A stretch of DNA of 60,349 bases from Methylocapsa aurea (GCF_000746085.1 NZ_JQKO01000021.1:1-60349); one strand, 5' to 3'. Positions 44,868 to 53,885 are shown, numbered from the stretch's first letter. Numbers and translations are program-made. Notes: generated from the sequence alone by a model not told the origin.

Positions 44868-46103
44868 TCAAAGCCCCGCGCGCAGAAAATGAAAAGCGTC
44901 GAGATGTTCTGGCGCCGGAGGCTTGCGATTGCGCTTTTCGAAGGCGCGTTTGAACATTTCCTCTGGGTCGCGGTCGGCGAGCGGGACGAGAGGCTCCAAA
45001 GCCTGCGCCGCCTCGGCCACGGCTTCGGGCGTTGCGGCGACCCGCGCATCGACGAGGCGGACTGGAAAACCTTCGACGAGGCGATCGACCTCGGCGCGAA
45101 AGCCGGAGACCAGGCCTTCGCGCGCGAGCCGAATGTCGAGAAAGGGCCGCCTTTCAAGCGGCATATGCGGATCGAGATCGAGGCAAGCCAGTCGATCGGC
45201 AAGCTCATCGAGGCGCAGTGCGCCCTGGTCGGGCAACCGGAGAAAGGGGATTGGACGCGCCAAGGGGATGTGTTCGGTTTGGACATTGGCGCCATCGAGA
45301 GTGACCAAAGTGACGCCGTGCCGATACGGTTGTTCGGCCGAAGACAGCGGAAATAAGGACCCGCTGTAGCGGATGCTCGGGCCGCCGACGGCCTGAGCCC
45401 GATGCAGATGTCCGAGCGCGACATAGGCCGCGTCATGGCGCGCGAATATTTCGGCTGGAATGGCGTGTTCGCCGCCAATCAGGATGCGCCGTTCGGCTCC
45501 CTCCGATTCAAGGCCGCCGGCGACATGCAAATGCCCGGTCGCGATGAGCGGCAGGCCCGCGCGCAGCGGCGCAGCGCTCTCGAACAGCTCGGCGTAGAGG
45601 GAAGCGACGGCGCGAACGATGGGCGATCCGGCCTGCCCGCCTTGACTGAGCGGCGGCAGGCAGGCCGCGGTCGGATAGGAGGTGGCGAGGATATGCGCGA
45701 CGACCGCGCCGCTCGCATCCTTGAGCGCGATGAGATGCCGGCCGAGGTCGATCTTGCCCTCCCGCCGCGCGATGTTTCCAACGACATGGACCCCGAATTG
45801 CTCCAGCAGCGCGCTGGGGGCCGCGAGCCTGCCCGCCGCGTCATGATTGCCCGCGACGATGACGATGGCCAGAGTCGGGCGCGCCCGGTTGAGTCCGACG
45901 AGAAGATCATAGAAGAGGCGCTGCGACTCGCCGCTGGGGTTCTGGCCATCGAACACATCGCCGGCGACGATGAGCGCATCGGCGGCGCGCTCGACAACCA
46001 ATTGGATGAGATCGGCGAAGACGGCGCGGTGCTCCAACTCGCGGGAAAAGCCGCGCAGCGTCTGGCCGATATGCCAATCGGCAGTATGAATGATTCTCAA
46101 CAT
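44868..46103 (-). CDS. sbcD: Exonuclease SbcCD, nuclease subunit SbcD
   Basis: About 411 residues, the Mre11-like calcineurin-type nuclease. MLRIIHTADWHIGQTL opens the protein, followed by GDVFDGQNP, GNHD and a later GHLH-type motif (ATGHLHVAGG, ALGHLHRAQ) coordinating the two metals. ATG 46103 fits family starts; residues upstream in frame are not conserved. It heads the sbcDC operon and diverges from the oxalate decarboxylase gene. Hairpin-cleaving activity is relevant given the large palindromes in this genome. Confidence 0.94.
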   Translation of the reverse strand: MLRIIHTADWHIGQTLRGFSRELEHRAVFADLIQLVVERAADALIVAGDVFDGQNPSGESQRLFYDLLVGLNRARPTLAIVIVAGNHDAAGRLAAPSALLEQFGVHVVGNIARREGKIDLGRHLIALKDASGAVVAHILATSYPTAACLPPLSQGGQAGSPIVRAVASLYAELFESAAPLRAGLPLIATGHLHVAGGLESEGAERRILIGGEHAIPAEIFARHDAAYVALGHLHRAQAVGGPSIRYSGSLFPLSSAEQPYRHGVTLVTLDGANVQTEHIPLARPIPFLRLPDQGALRLDELADRLACLDLDPHMPLERRPFLDIRLAREGLVSGFRAEVDRLVEGFPVRLVDARVAATPEAVAEAAQALEPLVPLADRDPEEMFKRAFEKRNRKPPAPEHLDAFHFLRAGL

Positions 46104-46233
46104 GCCGCCGCAGTTTGAAGGATTCGCGAAGCTGGCGCGAGGCTGAATCCAAGGGCGCAACGGGGTGGCTGCGCCTTGCGTCTTGGCTGGCGATCACATA
46201 CCATTTTGAAACGCTATGCCGGAGGCTGATTCG

Positions 46234-47490
46234 ATGTCCAAGGTTTCGCGGCGCAATCTCCTTTCGGCGACAGCGGCGGGAGCGATGGTCACAGCCGCCG
46301 CGAGCGCGCGGGCCGCCTCGTTCGGCAATCCGGATGAGCCGCCGCAGGGCGCGATCAACACTAAAGGCAACCCGGCCAGCCTCACCGATCCCGGTCCGCA
46401 GAACCCGGCGATCGGCGACCAGTTTCCGTCGGCTCAGTCCCCGCCGCCGACCGATGTCAGCGACATGCCGCTGTTCTGGGCGTCGTTCAACAATGCGCCC
46501 AAACGCATCCAGAATGGCGGCTGGGCGCGGCAGGTGACGCAAGCCGATTTCGCGATTGCCGAGTCGATTTCCGGCGTCGACATGCGCCTTACCGCTGGCG
46601 GAATACGGGAGATGCATTGGCATCTGGCGGCCGAGTGGGGCTTTGTATCTTACGGCAATTGCCGGGTCACCGTGCTCGATGAAATGGGCCGGGCTTACGT
46701 CGCCGACGTGAAAGAGGGGGATCTTTGGTATTTCCCGGCGGGCTTGCCGCATTCGCTGCAAGGGCTCGGGCCCGATGGCTGCGAGTTCCTCCTCTGCTTC
46801 GACGATGGCAAAGCCACGGAATATAATACGCTATTGGTCACCGATTGGCTTGCGCATACGCCGCCGGACATATTGGCCGAGAATTTCGGCGTCCCGGTGG
46901 GGACCTTCTCCAAGATCCCGCTCCACCAGCTCTATATCTTCCAGGGCAAGTTGCCCGGCGCTCTTTTGGCTGACCAGGCGGCTGTGAAGGGAGCGAAGGG
47001 TTTTCCTCCACATCCGTTCACCTTTTCCCTGGGGTCCAGCGCGCCGGTGCGCAAGACGAAGGGCGGCGAAGTGCGGATCGCCGACAGCAATAATTTCATC
47101 GTCTCCAAGACGATCGCCGCGGCGCTGGTGACCCTGCATCCAGGCGGCCTTAGGGAAATGCATTGGCATCCGAATGCCGACGAATGGCAATATTGGATCA
47201 AGGGCAAGGGGCGAATGACCGTATTCGATTCGGGACCCAAGGCGGTCACGATGGACTTCAACCCCGGCGACATCGGTTACGTAAAGCGAAGCAACGGCCA
47301 CTATATCAAGAATATTGGCGACGGCGACCTGCAGTTCCTTGAAGTATTCAAAAGCCCCTATTTCGCGGATGTTTCTTTATCCGACTGGATGACCCATACG
47401 CCGCCGGCAATGGTCGCCCAGCATCTGAACGTGGACGAGGCGACGATAGCGAAATTTCCCAGCAACAAGCCGGAGATCATGCCCGAGTGA
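46234..47490 (+). CDS. Tat-exported bicupin oxalate decarboxylase
   Basis: About 418 residues of the OxdC/OxdD family, converting oxalate to formate and CO2 with Mn. A twin-arginine signal (SRRNLLSATAAGAMV, residues 5-19) predicts folded export. Each cupin has the metal motif: REMHWH with E134 and H173, and REMHWHPNADEWQYW in the second. The flexible lid that decides decarboxylase versus oxidase reads TEYNT (195-199) where B. subtilis has SENST; the key glutamate is kept. GGAGG (46221-46225) selects ATG 46234 over 46216. Followed by a terminator-like hairpin. Confidence 0.92.
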   Translation: MSKVSRRNLLSATAAGAMVTAAASARAASFGNPDEPPQGAINTKGNPASLTDPGPQNPAIGDQFPSAQSPPPTDVSDMPLFWASFNNAPKRIQNGGWARQVTQADFAIAESISGVDMRLTAGGIREMHWHLAAEWGFVSYGNCRVTVLDEMGRAYVADVKEGDLWYFPAGLPHSLQGLGPDGCEFLLCFDDGKATEYNTLLVTDWLAHTPPDILAENFGVPVGTFSKIPLHQLYIFQGKLPGALLADQAAVKGAKGFPPHPFTFSLGSSAPVRKTKGGEVRIADSNNFIVSKTIAAALVTLHPGGLREMHWHPNADEWQYWIKGKGRMTVFDSGPKAVTMDFNPGDIGYVKRSNGHYIKNIGDGDLQFLEVFKSPYFADVSLSDWMTHTPPAMVAQHLNVDEATIAKFPSNKPEIMPE

Positions 47491-47497
47491 TCAGCTC

Positions 47498-47518
47498 CCT
47501 CCCGGGCGCGCCGGGAGG
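47498..47518 (+). terminator. Hairpin after oxalate decarboxylase gene
   Basis: CCTCCCGG (47498-47505), loop GCGCG, CCGGGAGG (47511-47518), eight bases after the stop. No T run follows, so termination efficiency is uncertain. Confidence 0.5.
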
Positions 47519-47566
47519 AGGACAGGGCGGGTCCCGGCTTTCTCTGGAAGAGTTAAGTCGGCGCTG

Positions 47567-48163
47567 TCAGGCGGGGGCGAGAGCAGCCAGTGAAAAATCG
47601 ATCATTTGGTCAATGGTCGGCTCGGGATCTTCCGCGCATTCGACCATGAGTCGCGGGTGACAGAAGCGAATGCAGGCGCTGCGGACAAGAATTGCCGAAA
47701 GGTCTGGGTCGTCGGAGCGGAATTCACCCGCGGCGACGCCCTGACTGATGATCTGCGCCAGAACTTTATCGAGTCTTTCTAAGTGTTCGCGAACAATTGG
47801 CCAGTTTTCATTATAGGCCGTCTCCACCAATTCGTGCAACTTGCGGTCGGACATGAAACGCTGAGCGTTGATTTTCTCGATCACAACGATGACGTCGCGC
47901 AAATTTTTGGCTGGCGAGCCGGTGCGTCTGGCAATTTCTTCCACAGCGGCTTCGATCTCATTGAGGATCCGTCGGCAAACCGCTACGTTAATCCCGGATT
48001 TCGCCGCGAAAAACCTGTACACGTTAGCAGGCGACATCTGCAGTTCGCGCGCGATGTCAGCGACGGTCGTCTTCTGAAAGCCGATCTGCCGAAACAAGCG
48101 CTCCGCCACCTCGATAATATCGAGCTGCGTGTCGTTTTCTTTCTTTTCGCTCAAGATTTTCAT
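47567..48163 (-). CDS. TetR-family transcriptional regulator
   Basis: A 198-residue TetR-type repressor. The N-terminal HTH covers IIEVAERLFRQIGFQKTTVA and DIARELQMSPANVYRFFAAK; the C-terminal ligand domain resembles TetR_C regulators next to efflux pumps. Convergent with the oxalate decarboxylase gene. No efflux genes are adjacent, so its target is unclear. Confidence 0.9.
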   Translation of the reverse strand: MKILSEKKENDTQLDIIEVAERLFRQIGFQKTTVADIARELQMSPANVYRFFAAKSGINVAVCRRILNEIEAAVEEIARRTGSPAKNLRDVIVVIEKINAQRFMSDRKLHELVETAYNENWPIVREHLERLDKVLAQIISQGVAAGEFRSDDPDLSAILVRSACIRFCHPRLMVECAEDPEPTIDQMIDFSLAALAPA

Positions 48164-48835
48164 TCCACCGCATTCTCAAAAGAATTAAAGAGTTTTACCA
48201 CAACTAAACCGCACCAGCTTCACCCATATGAGTATCTCAGGCCACATCCACTTGCGTCAATGAGGCGCTGTTTCCACCGCAATAAGGACGAGAAGACCAA
48301 GAAGCAACTGGACGCGGGCGGCAGCCAAAGTTAATTGGATGACTGCTCTTGGCGACCATTGGCCAATTCACGCAGCGGCTGTGAAGGCTATTGCCCAGGC
48401 GTTCATTCAGCGCAGTAAAAGTCATGTGCGGCATCCTTTTAGGCGCCTATTTGATCGCCTGTCCACAAGCGACAATTGGGGATAATTTCATATCGTTTCA
48501 AGACAAAGGTCAGGAGATTCTTATCTATTGACGGCGGATTGCGGCGCACTGTTAACGGCTAATCTCTTTCACCGTTCACTTTGCGCCGGCTTGGTTCCGA
48601 AACTTCAACCTTTTTGGGGCTTCGCTTCGGCTTCAAAATCGGCTACTTGAATAGCCTTGCCCGCGTGCTGACACGGGCAAGATCAATTCGCCCTCAATAA
48701 GCGCGGGCTGCGGGCGAGGCTGTGCGAAATGACACTTCACCTGACATCTGGCATGTGCCAACATGTCTCATTTAATCGCTTTGGCGGCTAGAGCCTGTTT
48801 TTAACTTTTTTGCTGACGACGATGGGAGCCTAAGA
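48164..48835. other. Long intergenic region upstream of luxR
   Basis: 672 bases without a convincing gene. A minus-strand open frame at 48237-48434 (65 codons) has no motif. A nested inverted repeat at 48743-48767 looks like an operator. The rest shows nothing I recognise; GC content is lower than in flanking genes. Confidence 0.4.
48743..48767. promoter_or_regulatory. Nested inverted repeat upstream of luxR
   Basis: GACAT (48743-48747) and ATGTC (48763-48767) enclose TGGCA-TG-TGCCA (49-60). About 70 bases before the luxR start, a position suited to an operator for LuxR or another regulator. Confidence 0.4.
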
Positions 48836-49570
48836 GTGGCGAGTCTTGAAGACGTAGATGTGCGGACGCTGCTTCAGCTCGAAACCGATCTCACCGATCA
48901 GACTCTCGACGGGTTCATTGAATATGTTCGCAAGCACTATGGTTTGGCGAACATCGCATATCTCTGCCCTTCTTTTCGCGGCCGCTCAATGGTCGATCCC
49001 TTCGCCAATATGACCTATAGCGACGCCTGGATCGAGCATTACAGAGCCCAGGGTTATGCGCCGGTCGATCCGGTAATCAATATTGGCGCGCGCTCGGTTC
49101 TTCCGGTCGATTGGGCGCGGCTTCCGCGCATTGATAAGAAAGTGCAGCGCTTATTTGGCGAAGCCAAGGATGCCGGCGTCGGCCAGCAAGGTCTGACAAT
49201 TCCCGTGCGGGGTCCGACAAATGGCCTTTGGGCGCTTTTCATCGCCACTTCCAATGAAAGCGACGCATCTTGGTCGGGCCGACGCTTCGAGCTCATGAAA
49301 GATCTCGTCCATGTAGCTCATTATGTGCATCAGCGCGCCTATGAACTGCATGCCGAGGATGTTCCTGTGGATCTCAACGCCATCACGAAGCGTGAGGTCG
49401 AAGCGTTGGAATGGTCCGCCGAGGGAAAAAGCCTAGCCGATATCGCGATTTTGATGCGGATCTCGACCGAGACGGTCAAAGCGCATCTCGATTCGGCGCG
49501 CTTTAAGCTGCAGGCGCTCAATCGCGTCCATGCTGTCACAAAGGCGATTCGCGCCGGACTGATCCAGTGA
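48836..49570 (+). CDS. LuxR-family acyl-homoserine-lactone-responsive regulator
   Basis: 244 residues: an autoinducer-binding domain (about 20-165, with the WIEHYRAQGYAPVDPV pocket signature) and a C-terminal LuxR HTH (LTKREVEALEWSAEGKS-like, here ITKREVEALEWSAEGK, then ISTETVKAHLDSARFKL). It should bind a homoserine lactone made by the adjacent LuxI and switch gene expression. GTG 48836 is preceded by GGGAGCCTAA, the same ribosome site used by luxI. A palindrome lies four bases after its stop. Confidence 0.92.
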   Translation: MASLEDVDVRTLLQLETDLTDQTLDGFIEYVRKHYGLANIAYLCPSFRGRSMVDPFANMTYSDAWIEHYRAQGYAPVDPVINIGARSVLPVDWARLPRIDKKVQRLFGEAKDAGVGQQGLTIPVRGPTNGLWALFIATSNESDASWSGRRFELMKDLVHVAHYVHQRAYELHAEDVPVDLNAITKREVEALEWSAEGKSLADIAILMRISTETVKAHLDSARFKLQALNRVHAVTKAIRAGLIQ

Positions 49571-49573
49571 TCA

Positions 49574-49588
49574 TCCCCGATTCGGGGA
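49574..49588. promoter_or_regulatory. Lux-box-like palindrome 1
   Basis: TCCCCGATTCGGGGA is a perfect 15-base palindrome (odd centre) followed by ATATCCGTGAC. A near-identical block occurs at 49841. It starts four bases after luxR and faces the 330-base gap before luxI. Confidence 0.6.
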
Positions 49589-49840
49589 ATATCCGTGACT
49601 TATAATAAATATTAGCATTTGTCATTGATCACGCCGCTATTTGCGTGTATCGATGTCTTTATGCGGGCAGAGAGCAACACAAACGTTCTGCCGCAGAAGA
49701 GACGTCGCTGCGCGAGCGTTGCGTCTGCAGGCTCGGCTAGATGGTCGACGCTCAGCTTGAGTCGCGCCACGATTAAGGCGCAATTCCAATTGACCGCGCT
49801 GTCAACTTGACCGCGGCTGCCGCTATATAGTGGCGGTCTA
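49589..49840. other. Gap between the two palindromes
   Basis: No family-like coding sequence is seen. The small open frame at 49619-49810 has a TTG start without a ribosome site. A promoter downstream of palindrome 1 could make a non-coding RNA or a long luxI leader. Confidence 0.3.
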
Positions 49841-49855
49841 TCCCCGATCCGGGGA
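49841..49855. promoter_or_regulatory. Lux-box-like palindrome 2 upstream of luxI
   Basis: TCCCCGATCCGGGGA followed by ATATCCTTAAC, 61 bases before the luxI start. It differs from the 49574 site by one base in the palindrome. Lux boxes of related Hyphomicrobiales also have CCGATCGG-like cores. Position fits LuxR-dependent activation of luxI. Confidence 0.6.
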
Positions 49856-49916
49856 ATATCCTTAACACGCGATGCGTATCAGCATAGGGCATCCATTCAA
49901 TCTTTGGGAGCCTAAA

Positions 49917-50543
49917 ATGCTTAGCATAGTCCATGGTTATGAACGGCCCTCCCGGCCTGAGCTTTTCGATGCGATGTTCCGTCACCGCAAGACAGTCTTC
50001 ATCGACCAGAAAAAATGGGATTTGAAGGCGGTCGACGGCGAGTTCGAAATCGACGAGTTCGATCGCGACGACACCGTCTATTTGTGCAGCTTGCTGCCGG
50101 ACGGCAGCCTCGCCGGCTCCATCCGTTTCCTCAATACGACGACGGATCATATGGCTGGCAGCGTTTTTCAGCCTATGTTTCCTGGGCTTACCGTTCGCTC
50201 GCCGACGATTTGGGAAGCGACGCGGTTCGCGGTTCCAGAGGACAAGCGCCTTCAGCCGAATGGCGTCTCCCGCGCGGCCTGCGAAATCATCGTTGGGATG
50301 TGTCTCTTTGGCCTTGAATATGGCGTCACCCAAATGACCGCCATCTACGAGGCGGGACTTGAGCGCGTTTTCAAGAAATGCGGCCTGACGCATTATGTTC
50401 TTGGACGCCACCGGAGCGAGGAGCATGGCGCCGTGCATTATGGACTCTGCGAGGTCTCGCGCGAACTCGAAGCTTCAATTCGGAGCGCGACGCAGTTGAT
50501 GCCCTATGAAACCGTTGAAAACGTCGCCGTGGCGGCGGAGTAG
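49917..50543 (+). CDS. LuxI-type acyl-homoserine lactone synthase
   Basis: 208 residues with all canonical LuxI residues in near-canonical positions: R24, F28, W34, D46, D49 and R70. It makes a homoserine lactone signal from SAM and an acyl donor; the acyl (or aryl) group cannot be read from sequence. GGGAGCCTAAA before ATG 49917 selects this start over 49872. Downstream of two matched palindromes and the luxR gene, so positive feedback is likely. Followed by a 16-bp-stem terminator. Confidence 0.93.
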   Translation: MLSIVHGYERPSRPELFDAMFRHRKTVFIDQKKWDLKAVDGEFEIDEFDRDDTVYLCSLLPDGSLAGSIRFLNTTTDHMAGSVFQPMFPGLTVRSPTIWEATRFAVPEDKRLQPNGVSRAACEIIVGMCLFGLEYGVTQMTAIYEAGLERVFKKCGLTHYVLGRHRSEEHGAVHYGLCEVSRELEASIRSATQLMPYETVENVAVAAE

Positions 50544-50660
50544 TTCACAGTCCGAAACCTGGATCGATGGCGAACTCGAAATGGCCGCGGTTGATCGCCG
50601 CTTATCGATTTGGCGATTCTCGCGGCGAAAGAGCGATTGTTTCTCCGATCTGACTAAATT

Positions 50661-50694
50661 GCGAAAGGCGAAGCGCTTGCGCTTCGCCTTTCGC
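50661..50694. terminator. Bidirectional terminator-like hairpin
   Basis: A perfect 16-base stem, GCGAAAGGCGAAGCGC (50661-50676) and its complement (50679-50694), with a TT loop, between the convergent luxI and aminotransferase genes. AATT precedes and no long T run follows. Confidence 0.75.
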
Positions 50695-50736
50695 CGTCGG
50701 TCGCATGTGGCGCGGGGCTATTTGCCCGATTATCTA

Positions 50737-52092
50737 TTAGGCGACCGCCTTGATCGCCATTGCGGTCTTTTCCACGATCTCGCCGATCTGCGCTTCGCTG
50801 ACGATCAAGGGCGGCGTCAGGATCAGGCTGTCGCCGGCGATGCGCAGGAGCAGATCGTGGGCGTGAAAGGCGTGATCCATCGCCTCGAAGCCGCGCTTGC
50901 CGGGAGCGTCCGGCTTGCCTGCGAGGTCGATCGCGGCGGTGAGCCCGAGCGTGCGAATGTCAAGCACATTGGGCAGCCCCTTCAAGCTATGAATGGCGTC
51001 GGCCCAAAGCGGCTCGAGTCTTAACGCTCGAGCGAACAGGTCTTCCTCGACATAAAGGTCGAGCGTTGCAAGACCAGCGGCGCAGGCGAGCGGATGACCG
51101 GAATAAGTGTAGCCGTGAAAAAGTTCGACTGCATGGTCGGGGCCTTTCATGAAGGCGTCATGGATTTTCTTCCGGACGAGAACGCCGCCCATCGGCACGG
51201 TTCCTGAAGTGACCCCTTTGGCGAAAGTGATCATGTCCGGCAGCACGCCATAGCGCTGGGATGCGAACGCGTGGCCGAGCCGGCCAAAACCGCAAATGAC
51301 TTCATCGAATATCAGGAGGATGCCATATTTGTCGCAGATCGCGCGCAGCCGCTCCAGATAGCCTCTTGGCGGCGGCAGCACGCCGGTCGATCCGGCCATC
51401 GGTTCGACGATCACGGCGGCGATGGTCGAGGCGTCGTGCAGTGCGACCAACCGTTCGAGTTCATCGGCGAGATGGCCGCCCCACTCGGGTTCGCCTTTGG
51501 TGAAGGCCTGTTCGGCGCGATTGTAGGTGGCCGGCAAATGATCGACGCCAGCGAGAAGATTGCCGAATGCCTTGCGATTGGCGACCATGCCGCCGAGCGC
51601 CGTGCCGCCGAAGCCGACGCCGTGATAGCCGCGCTCGCGGCCGATCAGCCGCTGGCGGGCGCCCTGGCCGCATAGATTATGATAGGCGAGGGCGATTTTC
51701 AGCGCGGTGTCGACCGCCTCCGAACCCGAATTGACGAAGAACACATGGTCGAGATCGCCGGGCGCCAGGGCCGCGACCCGGCTCGCCAAGGCAAAGACTT
51801 TCGGATGTCCGAATTGAAACGGCGGCGCAAAATCCAGCTCGGCTGCCTGCGCCTGGATCGCGGCGACGATCGGCGCGCGGCCATGTCCGGCGTTGGCGCA
51901 CCAAAGGCCGGCCGTGCCGTCGAGAATAGCGCGGCCGTCCGGCGTGTAGTAGTGCATGTCTTTGGCAGAGGAGACGATGCGCGGATTCTGCTTGAACGCC
52001 CGGTTCGAGGTGAAGGGCATCCAATAGGCGTCAAGATCATTGGGCCGGAGCGTCTGCGCGGATTGGCCTTGCGGGTCGGCGGCGGAAGTCAT
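50737..52092 (-). CDS. Omega-amino acid--pyruvate aminotransferase (class III)
   Basis: A 451-residue class III PLP aminotransferase close to beta-alanine:pyruvate transaminases. Signatures are MPFTSNRAFKQNPRI, GTAGLWCANAGH, FVNSGSEAVDTALK, RERGYHGVGFGG, FDEVICGFGRLG and the PLP lysine in ITFAKGVTSG. It moves amino groups from omega-amino acids to pyruvate. It is convergent with luxI, separated by a strong hairpin. The exact donor (beta-alanine, GABA, taurine-like amines) is not decided by the sequence. Confidence 0.93.
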   Translation of the reverse strand: MTSAADPQGQSAQTLRPNDLDAYWMPFTSNRAFKQNPRIVSSAKDMHYYTPDGRAILDGTAGLWCANAGHGRAPIVAAIQAQAAELDFAPPFQFGHPKVFALASRVAALAPGDLDHVFFVNSGSEAVDTALKIALAYHNLCGQGARQRLIGRERGYHGVGFGGTALGGMVANRKAFGNLLAGVDHLPATYNRAEQAFTKGEPEWGGHLADELERLVALHDASTIAAVIVEPMAGSTGVLPPPRGYLERLRAICDKYGILLIFDEVICGFGRLGHAFASQRYGVLPDMITFAKGVTSGTVPMGGVLVRKKIHDAFMKGPDHAVELFHGYTYSGHPLACAAGLATLDLYVEEDLFARALRLEPLWADAIHSLKGLPNVLDIRTLGLTAAIDLAGKPDAPGKRGFEAMDHAFHAHDLLLRIAGDSLILTPPLIVSEAQIGEIVEKTAMAIKAVA

Positions 52093-52195
52093 GGCGAGGC
52101 TCCGGCAAAGGGAAATGGGCGGCCGAATGTCAATCGGGAAATGTCAGTGGAGGAGGCGGCGTCTGCGCCAAGATCGAAGCATAAGCCGTGCCGGC

Positions 52196-52873
52196 TCAGC
52201 AAAGATCCAGCGCCCAATCGCAGAATGATTTTGCCCCAAGTTGCGTAAGAACAAAAAGCAATCCCGCGATAAAGGCGGGGCTCGCTGCTTCCAGCCCCGG
52301 AATCTGTTGGAGCGCCGCGGCCTGGCCGGCGCATGCCTCTGGCAAAAGAGCGCGGCTTGCCGCCGGAGGTTTGCGCTCGATGCGCGGAGCTAGCGCCGCG
52401 TCGCAGAGAAAGCTCGCAAAACGCTCCCAAAGCGCGGCGAAAGGATCGCGTTCATATTTGAGTTTCAAGACAAACAAACGCGGATCGGACGGCGTCATCA
52501 TTTGTCCGTCGTCGCCTTTTGTCGCATTGTCGATCTCCGCCAGCAGCCGCCATTGCCACGTCGTTTCGAACGCCGCGCCAGCGATCTTTTGATCGCAGAG
52601 AGCCCAGATGCGTTTGGCGCCGATCTCGCTGGCTGCGATAGCGTCCGGAGTCGCGGATTCTGCGTCCGCGATCGGCTCCAAAATCAAAAGCTCGAGCGCG
52701 CGGGAAAGTTGCCGCTTTTCGCGATCGCCCCATTCCGGCAAGCCCGCCCAATGGGCGATCGGTTGGCCATATTCTGCTTCAAGCAAGGCGCTGAATGTGG
52801 TCAAACCGGCTTCCAAAGTCGCGTGCGAAGAGGACATGACGTCAATGCTGGCTCGAATGGGTTGATGACTCAT
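52196..52873 (-). CDS. Hypothetical protein (225 residues)
   Basis: No family recognised. Helix-rich sequence with FSALLEAEYGQPIAHWAGLPEW near the N-terminus and a charged centre; the C-terminus ends AGLLFVLTQLGAKSFCDWAL. No signal peptide. Codon use looks like the neighbours. ATG 52873 or the internal ATG at 52837 (MSSSHATLEAG) could start it. Confidence 0.65.
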   Translation of the reverse strand: MSHQPIRASIDVMSSSHATLEAGLTTFSALLEAEYGQPIAHWAGLPEWGDREKRQLSRALELLILEPIADAESATPDAIAASEIGAKRIWALCDQKIAGAAFETTWQWRLLAEIDNATKGDDGQMMTPSDPRLFVLKLKYERDPFAALWERFASFLCDAALAPRIERKPPAASRALLPEACAGQAAALQQIPGLEAASPAFIAGLLFVLTQLGAKSFCDWALDLC

Positions 52874-52960
52874 CGGTTCGATAAAGGCGCGACTTAAAGT
52901 GGAAGTATTGGAGCATGCCGGGATCGAAGAAGCCGATCAACTTTTTTTGAGAACATGCTG

Positions 52961-53065
52961 TAGAGCGCTTTCGGATTCAGTGGAATCAGAAAGTAGCTTT
53001 AGCTTTTTATTCTATCGCATTTTCTTAACGCGAACCGGCATCCATTTCGCTCGAACATGCTCTAG
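52961..53065. repeat. Dispersed intergenic repeat, unit A copy 3
   Basis: Direct copy of the 3304-3412 element, starting TAGAGCGCTTTCGG and containing ATTTTCTTAACGCGAACCGG; ends GAACATGCTCTAG just before the TauE/SafE gene. Somewhat diverged in its middle. Confidence 0.85.
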
Positions 53066-53081
53066 CTCGTAGGAACCCGCC

Positions 53082-53831
53082 ATGGTTGTCGCACTCGTCA
53101 CTCTCGCCGCCTTCGCGGCGGGCTTCATCAACGCCGTGGCGGGAGGGGGGTCGTTTCTCACGTTTCCGGCTCTGATCGCCGCCGGGCTTCCGCCCATCGA
53201 CGCCAATGCCTCAAGCACGGTCGCGCTTTTCCCTGGCCAGGTCGCGACCGGCTTCGCCGCGCGGGACGGTCTGAGGGCGGCGGCGATGGACCACCGCGTC
53301 AATGTGCCGGTTTTGGCGTTGATCAGCCTTGTCGGCGGTCTCATCGGCGGGCTTCTGCTTCTCGTAACGCCGCAAAGCGTCTTCAGCCAAATCGTTCCCT
53401 GGCTCATCCTTTTCGCGACGGCGATCTTCGCCGGCGGCAATTTTTTTCACCCCGACGCCAGCAAATTCCGGCTGAATCGGGCCGGCATTTTCATCGCCCA
53501 GGGCGGGGTGGCGATCTATGGCGGCTATTTCGGCGGCGGCATCGGCATCTTGATGCTCGCCGCGCTGACGCTCTATGGGTTGCGCGACATCTGGTTGATG
53601 AACAGCCTGAAAATCCTGCTGGCGGTGCTGATGAACGCCGCCGCCGTCGTGACGTTTATCACGGCGGGCCTTGTCCATTGGCATGTGACGATCGTCGTCT
53701 GCGCCGCCGCGATCGCCGGCGGTTATGCTGGAATCTATTCCGCGCGGCGGATGCCGGCGTCGATCGTCAAGGGTTTCGTCGTTGCGGTGGGCGTCGTTCT
53801 GACGATCTATTTCTTCCTGAAACCGGCTTGA
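53082..53831 (+). CDS. TauE/SafE-family membrane transporter
   Basis: 249 residues with about eight hydrophobic segments and the family start AAFAAGFINAVAGGGSFLTFP, plus a second-half repeat at IYGGYFGGGIGILML. Such proteins export sulfite, sulfoacetate or related organosulfur anions. Substrate unknown. AGGAACCCGCC precedes ATG 53082, right after a repeat copy. The next gene is a quinone oxidoreductase in the same direction. Confidence 0.9.
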   Translation: MVVALVTLAAFAAGFINAVAGGGSFLTFPALIAAGLPPIDANASSTVALFPGQVATGFAARDGLRAAAMDHRVNVPVLALISLVGGLIGGLLLLVTPQSVFSQIVPWLILFATAIFAGGNFFHPDASKFRLNRAGIFIAQGGVAIYGGYFGGGIGILMLAALTLYGLRDIWLMNSLKILLAVLMNAAAVVTFITAGLVHWHVTIVVCAAAIAGGYAGIYSARRMPASIVKGFVVAVGVVLTIYFFLKPA

Positions 53832-53885
53832 TCGGAGCGCGCTGGGTCCTTGCGGGCGGCGCAGGCGAGAGGAGAAACGACTATC

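Noticed and set aside
43614-45356. 580-codon plus-strand open frame opposite sbcC/sbcD
   Set aside because: High-GC shadow of two strongly conserved minus-strand genes; the translation is Arg/Gly-rich without motifs.
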